Origin: Inia geoffrensis
Taxonomy: Eukaryota > Chordata > Mammalia > Artiodactyla > Iniidae
Direction: 5' to 3'
Length of the DNA stretch: 64,000 nucleotides
Assembly (NCBI GenBank): GCA_036417435.1
Contig: CM070899.1
Span: 176,295,494-176,359,493, forward strand
Part shown: one piece after another, positions 44,453 to 57,801 of the stretch
How positions within the stretch are numbered: position 1 is the first letter of the stretch
Layout of the letters: every line of letters begins with the position of its first letter
Position numbers and translations under genes: made by a program
Notes under the pieces: model-generated
Database searches by the model: none
What the model was told of the DNA's origin: nothing
Seen by the model: only the letters and a program-made list of their open reading frames with translations

Positions 44453-46764
44453 AGTTTTTAGTTTCTTTTAAGGCACAGTATTATATAGGCTGTCGCTTGG
44501 CAAGTCCATATTCTTCAATAGTAAGAAACACACTATTAACAGTGTCAGTCATGGTCAAAGATGCTTTATGTGCAGCTAAAACACAAATAGACATGAGAGT
44601 TGAGGTATACACACAACTGCATCAGGGCTTGAAGATAACCAATGTGTGGATAGTATTCTAAATGTATAAATGCTTCTGAATATAAGGATTCCCTAGGGTT
44701 CAATAAAAGATATAAATGATCTCTAAGGAGAGATTTGGCTAGGGGTTTGAGATTTAAAAAGGAAAAATGTTCAGAACGAAGAGCTACAAAGTCCACAGCT
44801 TTCGTTTTTAAAACGGTACCTCTGTGGCCAGCTCAGCAAAGACCCAGGTGTAAAAGCAGTGGCCAGAGAGAAATTACAGATTCCAGGAGGGCAAAGGGAG
44901 CACAGGGCTCTGCTTCCTCCCGTTAGAATGGTAGACAGGAGGTTTTTTAAAAAGACAAGGCATTAGAACTTCCCTTCTAATATAAAAATATTTAGCACTT
45001 TTTATAAACTTTAAAAGTTTATATTACTAAATTTTGCACATTCTCTGAAAACAAAACATAATGCTTATCAAAAGGATTTAAATCTTCTGTTTCAAAAAGA
45101 AGTTAACCTGTTTGTTAATATATAATTATTTCATTGGGTTCTGTGACCTGGTGCATGACTGCTGTCATTTGCATGGAGTTTAGTAATACTGGATGTGTTA
45201 AGAGTTAGTAAAGCCAGAAATTACATGGAAATCTTAATTAGATCTTTAATGTCACTAAAATGTCTTTTGGATGACTCAAAAATTTTTAAATCAAGTATTT
45301 AAAATCTATATTTACAGCCAAAAACTTTAAATACAGAATTCAAACTACAATGTACTGGATTTAACATCATTATACAGTTAACTTTTACAAAGAGTCTATT
45401 AAATTGCCACTTACAGGAAAAAGAAAAAAATACATGTACTTAAAACGCAGAGAGCCAAAATTTACGTAATACAGAGTCACGTTTAAGCATGGAAACCTTA
45501 ACAGAAAGATGGAATGTACTTCTGTCACACTCGAGTGTTTAATGCAAACAGGATTCTGGCCCCAGAAGGTTTCAACGCAAAGGATAATGCACAGCATAGC
45601 ACTCCGTGATTAAAGGACTTGTATTTCAGAAAGAAATGAATTTTTCCTCAATGTGCTCATTTGACAACCTGTTTTTAAAAAGTCTAATTGTAAGCTTTGA
45701 CGTCTAAGATTGCTGCCTGGTGTCCCTTTGATGGGCCGTATTATGACACTCAGAGCTGAAGGCACAACATAAAAAACATGTACTAACTATTGTCTCAAGT
45801 TAGGGACTGCTTATTATGTTCCTGATTTACTTGTTAGTCCAAGCTCACCTAAATAAAAATACACTTGCAAAGAAAGAATAAGCCCCTTCTCATCAGGCTT
45901 GCCAAAGTCACTTCATAAAAATCAGTCTGGAACTGCTGAACAATCATCGACAGGAAGACACTGGGTCTCACCACAAAAGATACCCCACATCCAAAGACAA
46001 AGGAGAAGCCACAGTGGGATGGTATGAGGGGCACAAACACAATAAAATCAGATCCCATAACTGCTGGATGGGTGACTCACAAGCTGGAGAACACTTATAC
46101 CACAGAAGTCCCCCCACTCGAGTGAAGGTTCTGAGCCCCACGGCAGGCTTACCAACCTCTGGGTCTGGCAACGGGAGGAGGAATTCCTAGAGAATCAGAC
46201 TTTGAAGGCTAGTGGGATTTGACTGCAGGACTTCAAAAGGATTGGGGGAAACAGAGATGCCACTCTTGGAGGGTACACACAAAGTAGTGTGCACATCGGG
46301 ACCCAGGGGAAGGAGTAGTGACCCCACAGGAGACTGAACCAGACCTACCTGCTAGTGTTGGGAGGGTCTCTTGCAGAGGCAGGGGGTGCCTGTCACTCAA
46401 TGTGAGGACAAGGACACTGGCAGCAGAAGTTCTGGGAAGTACTCCTTGGTGTGAGCCTTCCCAGAGACCACCATTAGCCCCAACAAAGAGCTGGGCAGGC
46501 TCCAGTGCTGGGTGGCCTTAGGCCAAACAACCAACAGGGAGGGAACCCAGCCCCACCCATCAGCAGACAAGTGGATTAAAGTTTTACTGAGCTCTGCCCA
46601 CCAGAGCAACGTCCAGTTCTACCCACCACCAGTCCCTCCCAACAGGAAGCTTGCACAAGCCTCTTAGATACCCTCATCCACTAGAGGGCAGACAGCAGAA
46701 GCAAGAAGGACTACAATCCTGTAGCCTGTGGAAGGAACACCACATTCACAGTAAGATAGACAAG

Positions 46765-47680
46765 ATGAAAAGGCAGAGGACTATGTACCAGATGAAGGAA
46801 CAAGATAAAACCCCAGAAAAACAACTAAATGAAGTGGAGATAGGCAACCTTCCAGAAAAAGAATTCAGAATTATGATAGTGAAGATGATCCAGGGCCTCG
46901 GAAAAAGAATGGAGGCAAAGATCGAGAAGATCCAAGAAATGTTCAACAAAGACTTAGAAGAATTAAAGAGCAAACACCTAGAAGAATTAAAGAACAAACA
47001 GACGAACAATACAATAAATGAAATGAAAACTACACTAGAAGGAATCAATAGCAGAATAACTGAGGCAGAAGAACGGATAAGTGACCTGGAAGACAGAAAG
47101 GTGGGATTCACTGCTGTGGAACAGAATAAAGAGAAAAGAATGAAAAGAAATGAAGACAGCCTAAGAGACCTCTGGGACAACGTTAAACACAACAACAGTC
47201 AAATTATAGGGGTCCCAGAAGGAGAAGAGTGAGAGAAAGGAACCAAAAAAATATGTGAAGAGATTATAGTCGAAAACTTCCCTAACATGGGAAAGGAAAT
47301 AGCCACCAAAGTCCAGGCAGCACAGAGAGTCCCAGGCAGGATAAACCCAAGGAGAAACAAGCCAAGACACATAGTAATCAAATTGACAAAAACTAAAGAC
47401 AAAGAAAATTACTGAAAGCAGCAAGGGTAAAATGACAAATAACATACAAGGGAACTCCCATAAGGTTAACAGCTGATTGCTAGCAGAAACTCTACAAGCC
47501 AGAAGGGAGTGGCATGGTATATTTAAAGTGATGAATGGGAAGAACCTACAACCAAGATTACTGTCAATGATCTCATTCAGATTCGATGGAGAAACCAAAA
47601 GCTGTACAGACAGGCAAAAGCTAAGAGAATTCAGCACCACCAAACCAGCTCTACAAGAAAGGCTAAAGGAACTTCTCTAA
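46765..47680 (+). pseudogene. L1 ORF1 (RNA-binding protein), broken
   Basis: ORF1 starts MKRQRTMYQMKEQDK and contains the coiled-coil region and the conserved SRITEAEERISDLEDR and DSLRDLWDNVKH blocks. A TGA stop ends the first frame after GVPEGEE (47230-47232). Reading resumes through NFPNMGKEIATKVQAAQ, is lost again near 47410, and returns with LQARREWHGIFKVMNGKNLQP to a final LKELL stop near 47680. Intact ORF1 forms a trimeric chaperone that coats L1 RNA. Here no full-length product is possible. Confidence 0.9.
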
Positions 47681-47738
47681 GTGGGAACCACAAGAGAAGA
47701 AAAGGACCTACAAAAACAAACCCAAAACAATTAAGAAA

Positions 47739-50700
47739 ATGGGCATAGGAACATACATATCTATAATTACCTTAAACATGAATGGATTAAATGCTCCAAC
47801 CAAAAGACACAGGCTTGCTGAATGGATACAAAAACAAGACCCATATATATGCTGCCTACAAGAGACCCACTTAAGACCTAGGGACACATACAGACAAAGT
47901 GAGGGGATGGAAAAAGATATTCCATGCAAATGGAAATCAAAAGAAAGCTGACGTAGCAATACTCACAACAGATAAAATAGACTTTAATGTTACAAGAGAC
48001 AAGGAAGGACACTACATAATGATCAAGGGATCAATCCGAGAAGAGACATAACAATTATACATGCAGCCAACAATAGGAGCACCTCAATATATAAGGCAAC
48101 TGCTAACAGCTATAAAAGAGGAAATCGACAGTAACACAATAACAGTGAGGGACTTTAACACCTCACTTACACCAATGGACAGATCATCCAGACAGAAAAT
48201 GAATAAGGAAACACAAGCTTTAAATGACACAACAGACCAGATAGATTTAATTGATATTTATAGGGCATTCTATCCAAAAACAGCAGATTACACTTTCTTC
48301 TCAAGTGCACACGGAACATTCTCCAGGATTGATCACATCTTGGGTCACAAATCAAGCCTTGGTAAACTTAAGAAAATTGAAATCATATCAAGCATCTTTT
48401 CTGACCACAACTCTATGAGATTAGAAATCAATTACAGGGGAAAAAACGTAAAATACACAAACACATGGAGGCTAAACAATACGTTACTAAATAACCAAGA
48501 GATCACTGAAGAAATCAAAGAGAAAATAGAAAAATACCTAGAGACAAATGACAACAAAAACACGACAATCCAAAACCTATGGGTGCAGCAAAAGCAGTTC
48601 TAAGAGGGAAGTTTATAGCAATACAAACCTACCTCAAGAAACAAGAAAAATCTCAAATAAACAATCTAACCATAACCCTAAAGGAACTGAGAAAGATGAA
48701 CAAACAAAACCCAAAGTTAGTAGAAGGAAAGAAATCATAAAGATCAGAGCAGAAACAAATAAAATAGCAACAAAGAAAACGGTAGCAAAGATCAATAAAA
48801 CTAAAAGATGGATCTTTGAGAAGATAAACAAAATCGATAAAGCTTTAGCCAGACTCATCAAAAGAGGGAGAGGACTCAAATCAATAAAATTAGTAGTGAA
48901 AAAGGAGAAGTTACAATGGACACCACAGAAATACAAAGCATCCTAAGAGAATACTACAAGCAACTCTATGCCAATAAAATGGACAACCTGGAAGGAATGG
49001 ACAAATTCTTAGAAAGGTGTAACCTTCCAAGACTGAACCAGGAAGAAACAGAAAATATGAACAGACCAATCACAAGTAATGAAATTGAAACTGTGACTAA
49101 AAATCTCCCAACAAACAGAAGTCCAGGACCAGATGGCCTCACAGGTGAATTCTATCAAACATTTAGGAAGAGCTAACACCCATCCTTCTCAAACTCTTCC
49201 AAAAAATTGCAGGGGAAAGAACACTCCCAAACTCATTCTACGAGGCCACCATCACCCTGATACCAAAACCAGATAAAGATACTACAAAAAAAAGAAAATT
49301 ACAGACAAATATCACTGATGCATATAGATGCAAAAATCCTCAACAAAATACTAGCAAACAGAATCCAACAACACATTAAAAGGATCATACACCATGATCA
49401 AGGAGGATGTATCCCAGGGATGCAAGGATTCTTCAATATACACAAATCAATCAATGTGATACACCATATTGATAAATTGAAGAGTAAAAACCATATGATC
49501 ATTTCAATAGATGCAGAAAAAGCTTTTGACAAAATTCAACACCCATCTATGATAAAAACTCTCCAGAAAGTGGGCATAGAGGGAACCTACCTCAACATAA
49601 TAAAGGCCATATATGACAAACCCAGAGCAAACATCATTCTTAATGGTAAAAAACTGAAAGCATTTCCTCTAAGATCAGGAACAAGACAAGGATGTCCACT
49701 CTCACCACTATTATTCAACATAGTTTTGGAAGTCCTAGCCATGGCAATCGGGAAGAAAAGGAAATAAAACGAATACAAATTGGAAAAGAAGAAGTAAAAC
49801 TGTCACTGTTTACAGTTGATATGATACTATACATAGAAAATCCTAAAAATACCACCAGAAAACTACTAGAGCTAATCAATGAACTTGGTGAAGTTGCAGG
49901 ATGCAAAATTAATACACAGAAATCTCTTGCATTCCTACACACTAATGATGAAAAATCTGAAAGAGAAATTAAGGAAACACTCCCGTTTACCACTGCAACA
50001 AAAAGAATAAAATACCTAGGAATAAACCTACCTAGGGAGAAAAAAGAGCTGTATGCAGAAAACTATAAGACACTGATGAAAGAAATCAAAGATGATACCA
50101 ACAGATGGAGAGATATACCATATTCTTGGATTGAATTAATCAGTATTATGAAAATGACTATACTACCCAAAGCAATCTACAGATTCAATGCAATCCCTAT
50201 CAAATTACCAGTGGCATTTTTTACAGAACTAGAACAAAAAATCTTAAAATTTGTATGGAGACACAAAAGACCCCGAATAGCCAAAGCAGTTTTGAGGGAA
50301 AAAAATGGAGTTGGAGGAATCAGACTCCGACTTCAGACTATTCTATAAAGCTACAGTAATCAGGACAATATGGTACTGGCACAAAAAGAGAAACAGCGAT
50401 CAATGGAACAGAATAGAAAGCCCAGAGATAAACCCACGCACCTACGGTCAACTAATCTATGATAAAGGAGGCAAGGATATACACTGGAGAAAAGACAGTC
50501 TCTTCAATGAGTGGTGCTGGGAAAACTGGACAGGTACATGTAAAAGAATGAAATTAGAACACTCCCTAACACCATACACAAAAATAAAGTCAAAATGGAT
50601 TCGAGGCCTAAATGTAAGACCAGATACTATAAAACTCTTAGAGGAAAACATAGGAAGAACACTTTTTGACATAAATCACAGCAAGATCTTTTTTTGACCC

Positions 50701-51464
50701 ACCTCCTAGAGTCATGGAAATAAAAACAAAAATAAACAAATGGGACCTAATGAAACTTAAAGGATTTTGCACGGCAAAGGAAACTACAGACAAGACGAAA
50801 AGACAACCCTCAGATTGGGAGAAAATATTTGCAGATGAATCAACGGACAAAGGATTAATCTCCAGAATATATAAACAGCTCATGCAGCTCAATATTAAAC
50901 AACCCAATCAAAAAATGGGCAGAAGACCTAAATAGACATTTCTCCAAAGACACACAGACGGCCAAGAGGCACATGAAAAGCTGCTCAACATCACTAATTA
51001 TTAGAGAAATGCAAATCAAAACTACAATGAGGTATCACCTCACACCAGTTAGAATAGGCATCATCAGAAAATCTACAAACAACAAATGCTGGAGAGGGTG
51101 TGGAGAAAAGGGAACCCTCTGGCACTGTTTGTGGGAATGTAAATTGATACATCTACTATGGAGAACAGTATGGAGGTTCCTTAAAAAACTAAAAATAGAA
51201 TTGCCATATGATCCAGCAATCCCACTGCTGAGCATATACCCAGAGAAAACCATAATTCAAAAAGACACATGCACCCCAATGTTCACTGCAGCACTATTTA
51301 CAACAGGTAGGTCATGGAAGCAACCTAAATGCCCTTTGACAGACGAATGGATAAAGAAGATGTCATACATATATACAATGGAATACTACTCAGTCGTAAA
51401 AAGGAATGAAATTGGGTCATTTGTAGAGACGTGGGTGGATCTAGAGACTGTCAATACAGAGTGA
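47739..51464 (+). pseudogene. L1 ORF2 (endonuclease and reverse transcriptase), broken
   Basis: The frame begins near SIITLNMNGLNAPTKRHRLAEW with the endonuclease motif QETHL, reaches SDHN (endonuclease end), and continues through the RT blocks [24 protein letters not shown] and [15 protein letters not shown]. The catalytic FADD box has become FTVD at 49809-49820. The region ends with the Cys-containing segment [14 protein letters not shown] and a stop near 51464. The frame is lost at several points (for example near 47950, 48600, 48930, 49175, 49760, 50330 and 50700). It is a dead copy of the usual roughly 1275-residue protein. Confidence 0.92.
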
Positions 51465-54400
51465 AGTAAGTGGGAAAGAGAAAAATATCGTATATTAACG
51501 CATATATGTGGAACCTAGAAAAATGGTACAAATGAACCGGTATGCAGGGCAGAAACAGAGATACAGATGTAGAGAACAAACGTATGGACACCAAGGGGGG
51601 AAAGTGGCAGGGGGGTGGTGGTGGTGGTGGGATGAATTGGGAGATTGGGATTGACATGTATACACTAATATGTATAAAATGGATAACTAATAAGAACCTG
51701 CTGTATAAAAAAATAAATAAAATTCAAAAAAAAAATCAGAGTCTCTGGGGCTGAAGATATACTCCAGAAATATTTCTGCAAGTGGGAGACTTTTTAGGTA
51801 ATCCTTACATTGGAGCTAGGTTAAAGATAATTTGCTTGAATAACATCACATATGTGGTATCAATTTTGGGGTAATAAGAGATGTTAAAGATTTTATAATA
51901 AAATCAGTTCTGCTTCTCAAAATATCCAAGCCACAAATTTGTTACATGAAAAGGCAAATTAGTGAATATGGGTAAAGTTCACACAGAAGTGGCAAAGATG
52001 GCAGGTGTTTTCTCACAAAAGGTACATATACACTTTAACAACGTTAAGCATAGTGTCTACACAAGTTCACAGCTTGGGAAATGATCCAACATGTCTTAAT
52101 AACTAGTTATCTCCACAATGAGAATGTACACATTTGTGACCAGCATCTGGATATGAAAGTCTCATAATTTTTATTCTGAATCTCTTTGTGTAAATGAAGA
52201 AAGAGCATATACCTCAACATACTTGTAGAAATAGCGCTGCAACTAAGAAGCACAAAACCGGATAAGCCCTATCATAATTCTACAATTTAGAACTGTTATG
52301 CCTGGTGGAACCCAGCTGTTGGTTATTTATTTTCCCTAAAAGCTGATATTTAGGAAGTGAAACTCCTTTTCTAATACTGTCAGACTTTTCAGAATGGCCC
52401 TTTAACTCTAAGTGACATGGTGACAGTTTGGTTTTCCTCCATGAGCTGTGATGTGACACTTGAACCATGCACAAGCCCTACAAAATAGATTTGTTTCCAT
52501 CTGATTGGAAGATTCTGTTGCATGGATGTCGATGGTGATAATCTAAGTGTCAAAATCTGAAAATGCAAGAAGTTTGCTAAATCGTATAGTTTCTGGTTTA
52601 ATACTAATCTAGTGAACATCGTAAGTTTATTGCTTTATTATACATCTGCAGCAGGCTGGCTTAAACTCAAGCCACATACTATATTTTGGAAGTTGTCTCT
52701 GCCCCAGCTCTTTTTGAAACCAACTGCATAAGTTGTCAGCTTAAAAAAAAAAATTCCCACATCTAACACTGCTTCTGTGTGACTGGGATAATCTGAGTTC
52801 AATTCACTGCAGTGAAACTGAGTTTATACACGGCCATAAACCAGTCTGGCCTGAGGACTAATGCTGTTATCTGCGAGATGCTCACAGGAGTTACTTCATG
52901 TTATCTTTCTTCTTCACATGCCACTCTTACCAAAGTCCAAAGGCCTCAAACTTTAAAACTCCGCTTCCCAGAATAACCCCCGTGGTTTACATTATAGGGT
53001 TCTTAAGGCTTTGCTCAGACATCTGCAAACTTATGTTAAGAGTTCAGACCATTTTTCCATTAGTAATAGCAATCACCTTAACCCATGCCTCGAGCAGACG
53101 GGATTTAAGTGATTGTCAAGTCTGCTGAAGTGCACCTCTGTGGGAGGGAAAGCCTCATTTGAAAAAAGGGATTCTTGCAAACACTAAAGCATGAGGACCA
53201 ATGAAATCCTTTAATAAATGAAGACTAAGTCAGATGATTTATCCCCAAATCCCAAACTTCCATTAGTGCCAGAGCAGGGGCTGGGACTCAGATTTGCTAG
53301 GGCTCTGGTTGGTGCCTTTCCCCTCCAAACCCCCTTTTATAAAACATCTCCGGCCAGGAGGCAGATGGCCCTGCTTCCGCCCGGATGGCGTATTTCCCCC
53401 TGCACTCTGGGCGCCAGGATAGGTGTGTCTAACACTGGCTGGCAAAGGGAAATGATTCACAGAAGAAATGAAATGAATCTTTCTTCATTCACAGAAGAAA
53501 TGAATTTGACAGGTTAAAGCATTAGCGGAGTTGAGGGCCTAAAATCCTTGACAATCTCCCATTAACTGATCATCCACTGACAACGGAAAAGGAAGAGCTT
53601 TATAACTGATAGCAGAGGAAGATTCCCAGGAGGACACACGGCTGTTTTTGTACCTTATGCTCCAAGCTTACCATCGTTTGTTACCTTTAACTCATCCTAA
53701 AGAGCCAGATGGAGGTGGTAATTAATTATAATTTGTTGCAATTTAAAGATCACAAAAGAAATGCTGAAAACTGGTTTAGGAAAGCATTGTTATTTGTTTT
53801 GTTTGTGATGTGAGGGTATTAATGATTAATATTCCTGAACCTTCAGTCAGTAATAGGTAAAATGTCAGAGATGGTGACAGTCAGTTAATTGCCAGTGCAA
53901 TTCACAATTCCTAAGAATTGACCAGGCAGCTTTTTGTAGCCCATTATCAAAGTGTCAACAGTGATTACTGCCAATATAGTTATACAAATGCCAACTGCAG
54001 GGCAGCTGTTTTCTTTCAAACGGGTTCCAGGGAGAAGGTTAGATGTTAAAAGGAATCTTCTTATTGTGACCCAATGACTCCATTATACAGGCTTTACTTT
54101 ACTTAATAAAACCAGACATGAGTTTTGAGAAGAACTGCATAGAATGATGAACAAAATGCATATCTGTGTAAATCCCCAAGACTCGCTCTCTCTCCCTCTC
54201 AAGAACATGGACTCTTTAAAGAGTCAGGTCAAATCCCCCAGAAATCAAGTGAGTCCAGTTATGTTTTCTTTTACTTGCCCGGATTCCCTGCTGGGTAGCT
54301 TGCTTGCTGGCAGCATGCTAAGACTGTCATTTGTAAAAAGCGGTCCACTCAGCTATAATTACTAATTTGATGTCACACTGGAATTGCAGTGCAGCTGTGA

Positions 54401-55914
54401 AAAGATGGACCACCAGGGAGATTCGCATTTCTGTCTCATTTAGAGGGGGCGATACTGCTGGAGCCATGAATGGAAGATGCCCTTCCATTAATAAGGGAAA
54501 GAATTAAAGAATAAAACAAGTCATAGCAGCTGTCAGAATCCGACAACGGTTTAAAAAAAAAAAAAAAAAGCACCGTTCTGCTCTTTTTAAAAAAAATTCA
54601 AGACATCTGTACACGCCATGTTCTGATACTTGTTGCCATGAAAGTGATTCCATTATTGTTGGAATATGACTTCTTTATTTCCTTCAGTTCCATCTTCATT
54701 ATTATGCTAATGCAAATCACACTAATTACGTGTCAAGCTCAAATCGTAGGGAGGGGACCTTTCTGCACCTATATCACGAAATATCTGAAATGACAGTTTT
54801 AAAACTTACCATCAACAAGCGAAAAGTATGTGAAATTAAAACAGCTACAATGATGCAAATGAAAGAAAAACTAAGAATTCAGATTACTAATTAAGCTACA
54901 TCAATGGAGAGTCTCTGTGAAAATTGTTCTTTGCAATTTCGTAGAAAATGATTATACAATGATTGCAATGAAAATATTCTTACAGAGCATTTCGTTTCAT
55001 TTATGAAAGGCTAAAATGTAGAAAATAAATATTTTCAGCCTTCTCCAATTATTTCTAACTAGAGATAACAATGACTGCTTTGATAATTTATGGTTTTATT
55101 CGTGAAGACAAAGAACAGCATGCTTTTTGGAAGAGTCAAAAATATTAACTGATCATGGAAAGAAAACCTGAAAATTGACAGAAAAAGGAAAGCAAAGAAA
55201 ATTTTTTGAACTTAAAAACCCAAGGGTTTTAAGAGTTCAGCTCCATTAATACATTTCATTTACTGTTATGTGTTACAGTTTAGTAAATGTTACCTTGGTT
55301 GTCGCCAGATTATAAACAAACTGCCGTACCAGAGAGACATTATGTCCTATTGTCAAGGCAGGCACAGTCTCCAAAAATTACTAGTTTTAATTACTTTCAC
55401 ATCCCATGTCTTCAAATTACTTCCTCTTGCCTGTGCCCAGTGAGCGCCAGTAAGCTAAAAGGACAGGTGGATGGTGCTTTGGAGCTGCTCCTCCTGGAAG
55501 AAGAGCTATCAGGAACCCCAAGCCCAGAAAGAAGTAGAAAGCATTGAATTCTTCCTAGGGGCTACTGCGTAGACAATCCTAATGTTTACATAGTGTAGGA
55601 TACAGTGACACAGACTGTACTTACAGAAATACCTGCACTTCTCAAATGGAGGAAATATGAATTGGTTGATTTTGCCAACATGGTATGAGGCCAAACGATT
55701 TATTTCATTACTTTTTTTAACTTTTAAATCAAGACTCAACGAACTGCCTTAGTACCATATTGTTTTGGAGTTACATGTTTTTGTCAATGAAACATTGTAG
55801 TGAAATGTTTCCTTGTTCATCTTCATGATTCATGGGGTAATATGAATTTTTGATAATAAATCCTCTTTTTTTTTTTTTTTTTTTTTAAAAAGAAAGAAGT
55901 CTCAAACATTTTAG

Positions 55915-56130
55915 AAGGTTAGAAACGTGCGCTCTGGGCTGGAACCCCGGCTGTGTCATGTCAAAACTGTGGTGCAAGTTACAGCCTGTCTGTCAAGTAA
56001 CTTCATTTACGCAAAGGAGGTAATAACAGCCTCCACCTTAAAGGTGGTGGTCAGGATGACATGAGCAAATTTGTGTAAAATTTACGACAGGCTTGGCATA
56101 TAGTATGCGTTCCGTTCAACAAACGTTGGT
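55915..56130 (+). mobile_element. MIR SINE in intron 6
   Basis: GCTCTGGGCTGGAACCCCGGC, TCAAGTAACTTCATTTACGC, GGAGGTAATAACAGCCTCCACC, GGATGACATGAGCAAATTTG and GGCTTGGCATATAGTATGCG follow MIR order. Confidence 0.75.
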
Positions 56131-57241
56131 TACTATTACTTACCTTTTAAATCCCAGTACATTGAGATTAACAATAAAAAAAATAACCCGCAGTTAAGGT
56201 AAGGTTTTGCCTCTGTCACCGACTGTGTGATGCAGTGTGGGAACGTAAGCTTCTGGGTCTCCAATCGATCACATGTGAGGTGGGGAAATGGGACTCTGAC
56301 CTCTTAAGGTACCTCCTGTCTCTGACGTCTCTAAGTCCACCTCCAGGGGAGATGTTTTGAGGAGCAATTTGTGCACATTCAATAGACGATAAAAGCACCC
56401 TAGCAGCATCCTCAGAAAAGTGGGTTTCTGTTAAACACGTTCTGTAATTTCATGTCTTTTTCACAGAAACCTACACCAATGAAGGGCTAAACATTTTTGG
56501 TGAGGCAGGGGGTGGAACTGTGGTAAATGCCCTGGGTTCCTGGCAAGTGTCCAGAGGCAGAGCTGCGGAGGGACAGACAGGCAGCTGAATGTTCTGCTCT
56601 TGAGGATAAGCCGTCACAGCCACGTCGAATACTGTGGCTTCCCTTCCTATGTGTCCTTGTTTTAGGACTTCACATTCTGCAGCAATCACCCCACTGGCTA
56701 TAACTGTCTTTCTTGGCGTTGTTATTGTCATAGCAGACCAAGCCCCTGGGGATAGAAGCTGGAGAAACCAAAATGAACAGAAAGAAAAGGCCACTAGCAG
56801 TAGTCTCAAGAGACCTGGGAACGAAATGAAAACACAGCAAGCCCTATGGGAGTAGCGCACAGCCATCAGGGCCACAGCTCTTACTCCGGGGCCGCCTTCT
56901 TTTGATGGTGCTGGAAAAGCCTTCTTTCAATGCCAGTGTGTGGTTCTTTAAACAGCCCAGATATTTTCTCCCAGCAGAAAATCCCCATAATACTAAGCCT
57001 CTGAGTTTCTCATGGACGAAAACTCAAACACCGGCTTGAGTCTTTGGCACCTGGAAAAAATGTTTACGTAGCAACATGTAAACAGAAGTTGACAATCTGT
57101 TGCTTCTGCTGCTATTGGCCAAAGCCAGTGGCTTCACGGTGATTTACACAGAGGTCGGAAGTGTGAAAATATAGTCACTGGTGCACAGGAAAAATATAAA
57201 CTGTCAAAGGAGCCACCGTTTCCTTTTTCTCTGCCTCACTT

Positions 57242-57451
57242 TTTTTTTTTTTTTTTTTTTGCGGTACGCAGGCCTCCCACTGTTGTGGCCTCTCCCGTTG
57301 GGGAGCACAAGCTCCGGACGCGCAGGCTCAGTGGCCATGGCTCACGGGCCCAGCCGCTCCGCGGCATGTGGGACCCTCTCGGACCGGGGCACGAACCCGC
57401 GTCCCCTACATCGGCAGGCGGACTCTCAACCACTGCGCCACCAGGGAAGTC
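57242..57451 (-). mobile_element. CHR-type SINE abutting an L1 3' end
   Basis: A T run of about 20 bases, a typical body, and the head at 57451. Target duplication CTGCCTCACTT is at 57231-57241 and 57452-57462, right at the point where the minus-strand L1 begins. Confidence 0.93.
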
Positions 57452-57801
57452 CTGCCTCACTTCTTTTTAAAAAATTTTTATTCATTTAAAAAAATTGTAT
57501 TGGAGTATGGCTGATTTACAATGTTGTGTTAGTTTCAAGTGTACGGCATAGCGATTCAGTTATACATATATTCATTCTTTTTCATGTTCTTTTCCCGTAT
57601 AGGTTATTATAGAATATTGAGTTCCCTTTGCTATACGGTAGGTCCTTGTTAGTTATCTATTTTACATATAGTAGTGTGTATGTATGCTAATCCCAAGCTC
57701 CTAATTTATCCCCCCACCCCTCACCTTGCCCCTTTGGTAACCATAAGTGCGTTTTCGAAATCTGTGAGTCTGTTTCTGTTTTGTAAATAAGTTCATCTAT
57801 A

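Larger units (their letters stand above)
45850..51736 (+). mobile_element. Near full-length cetartiodactyl L1
   Basis: About 5.9 kb in plus orientation holds a 5' UTR-like region (to about 46760), ORF1, ORF2, a 3' UTR with a G-rich GGT repeat (51600-51630) and an A-rich end (51700-51736). The 5' boundary is approximate because I could not find a convincing target duplication. Both ORFs are broken, so it cannot move on its own. It is antisense to PIP4K2A within intron 6. Confidence 0.92.

Noticed and set aside
46651..51464. Reading frames with endonuclease and reverse transcriptase similarity as host genes
   Set aside because: They are pieces of L1 ORF1 and ORF2 broken by frameshifts and stops.
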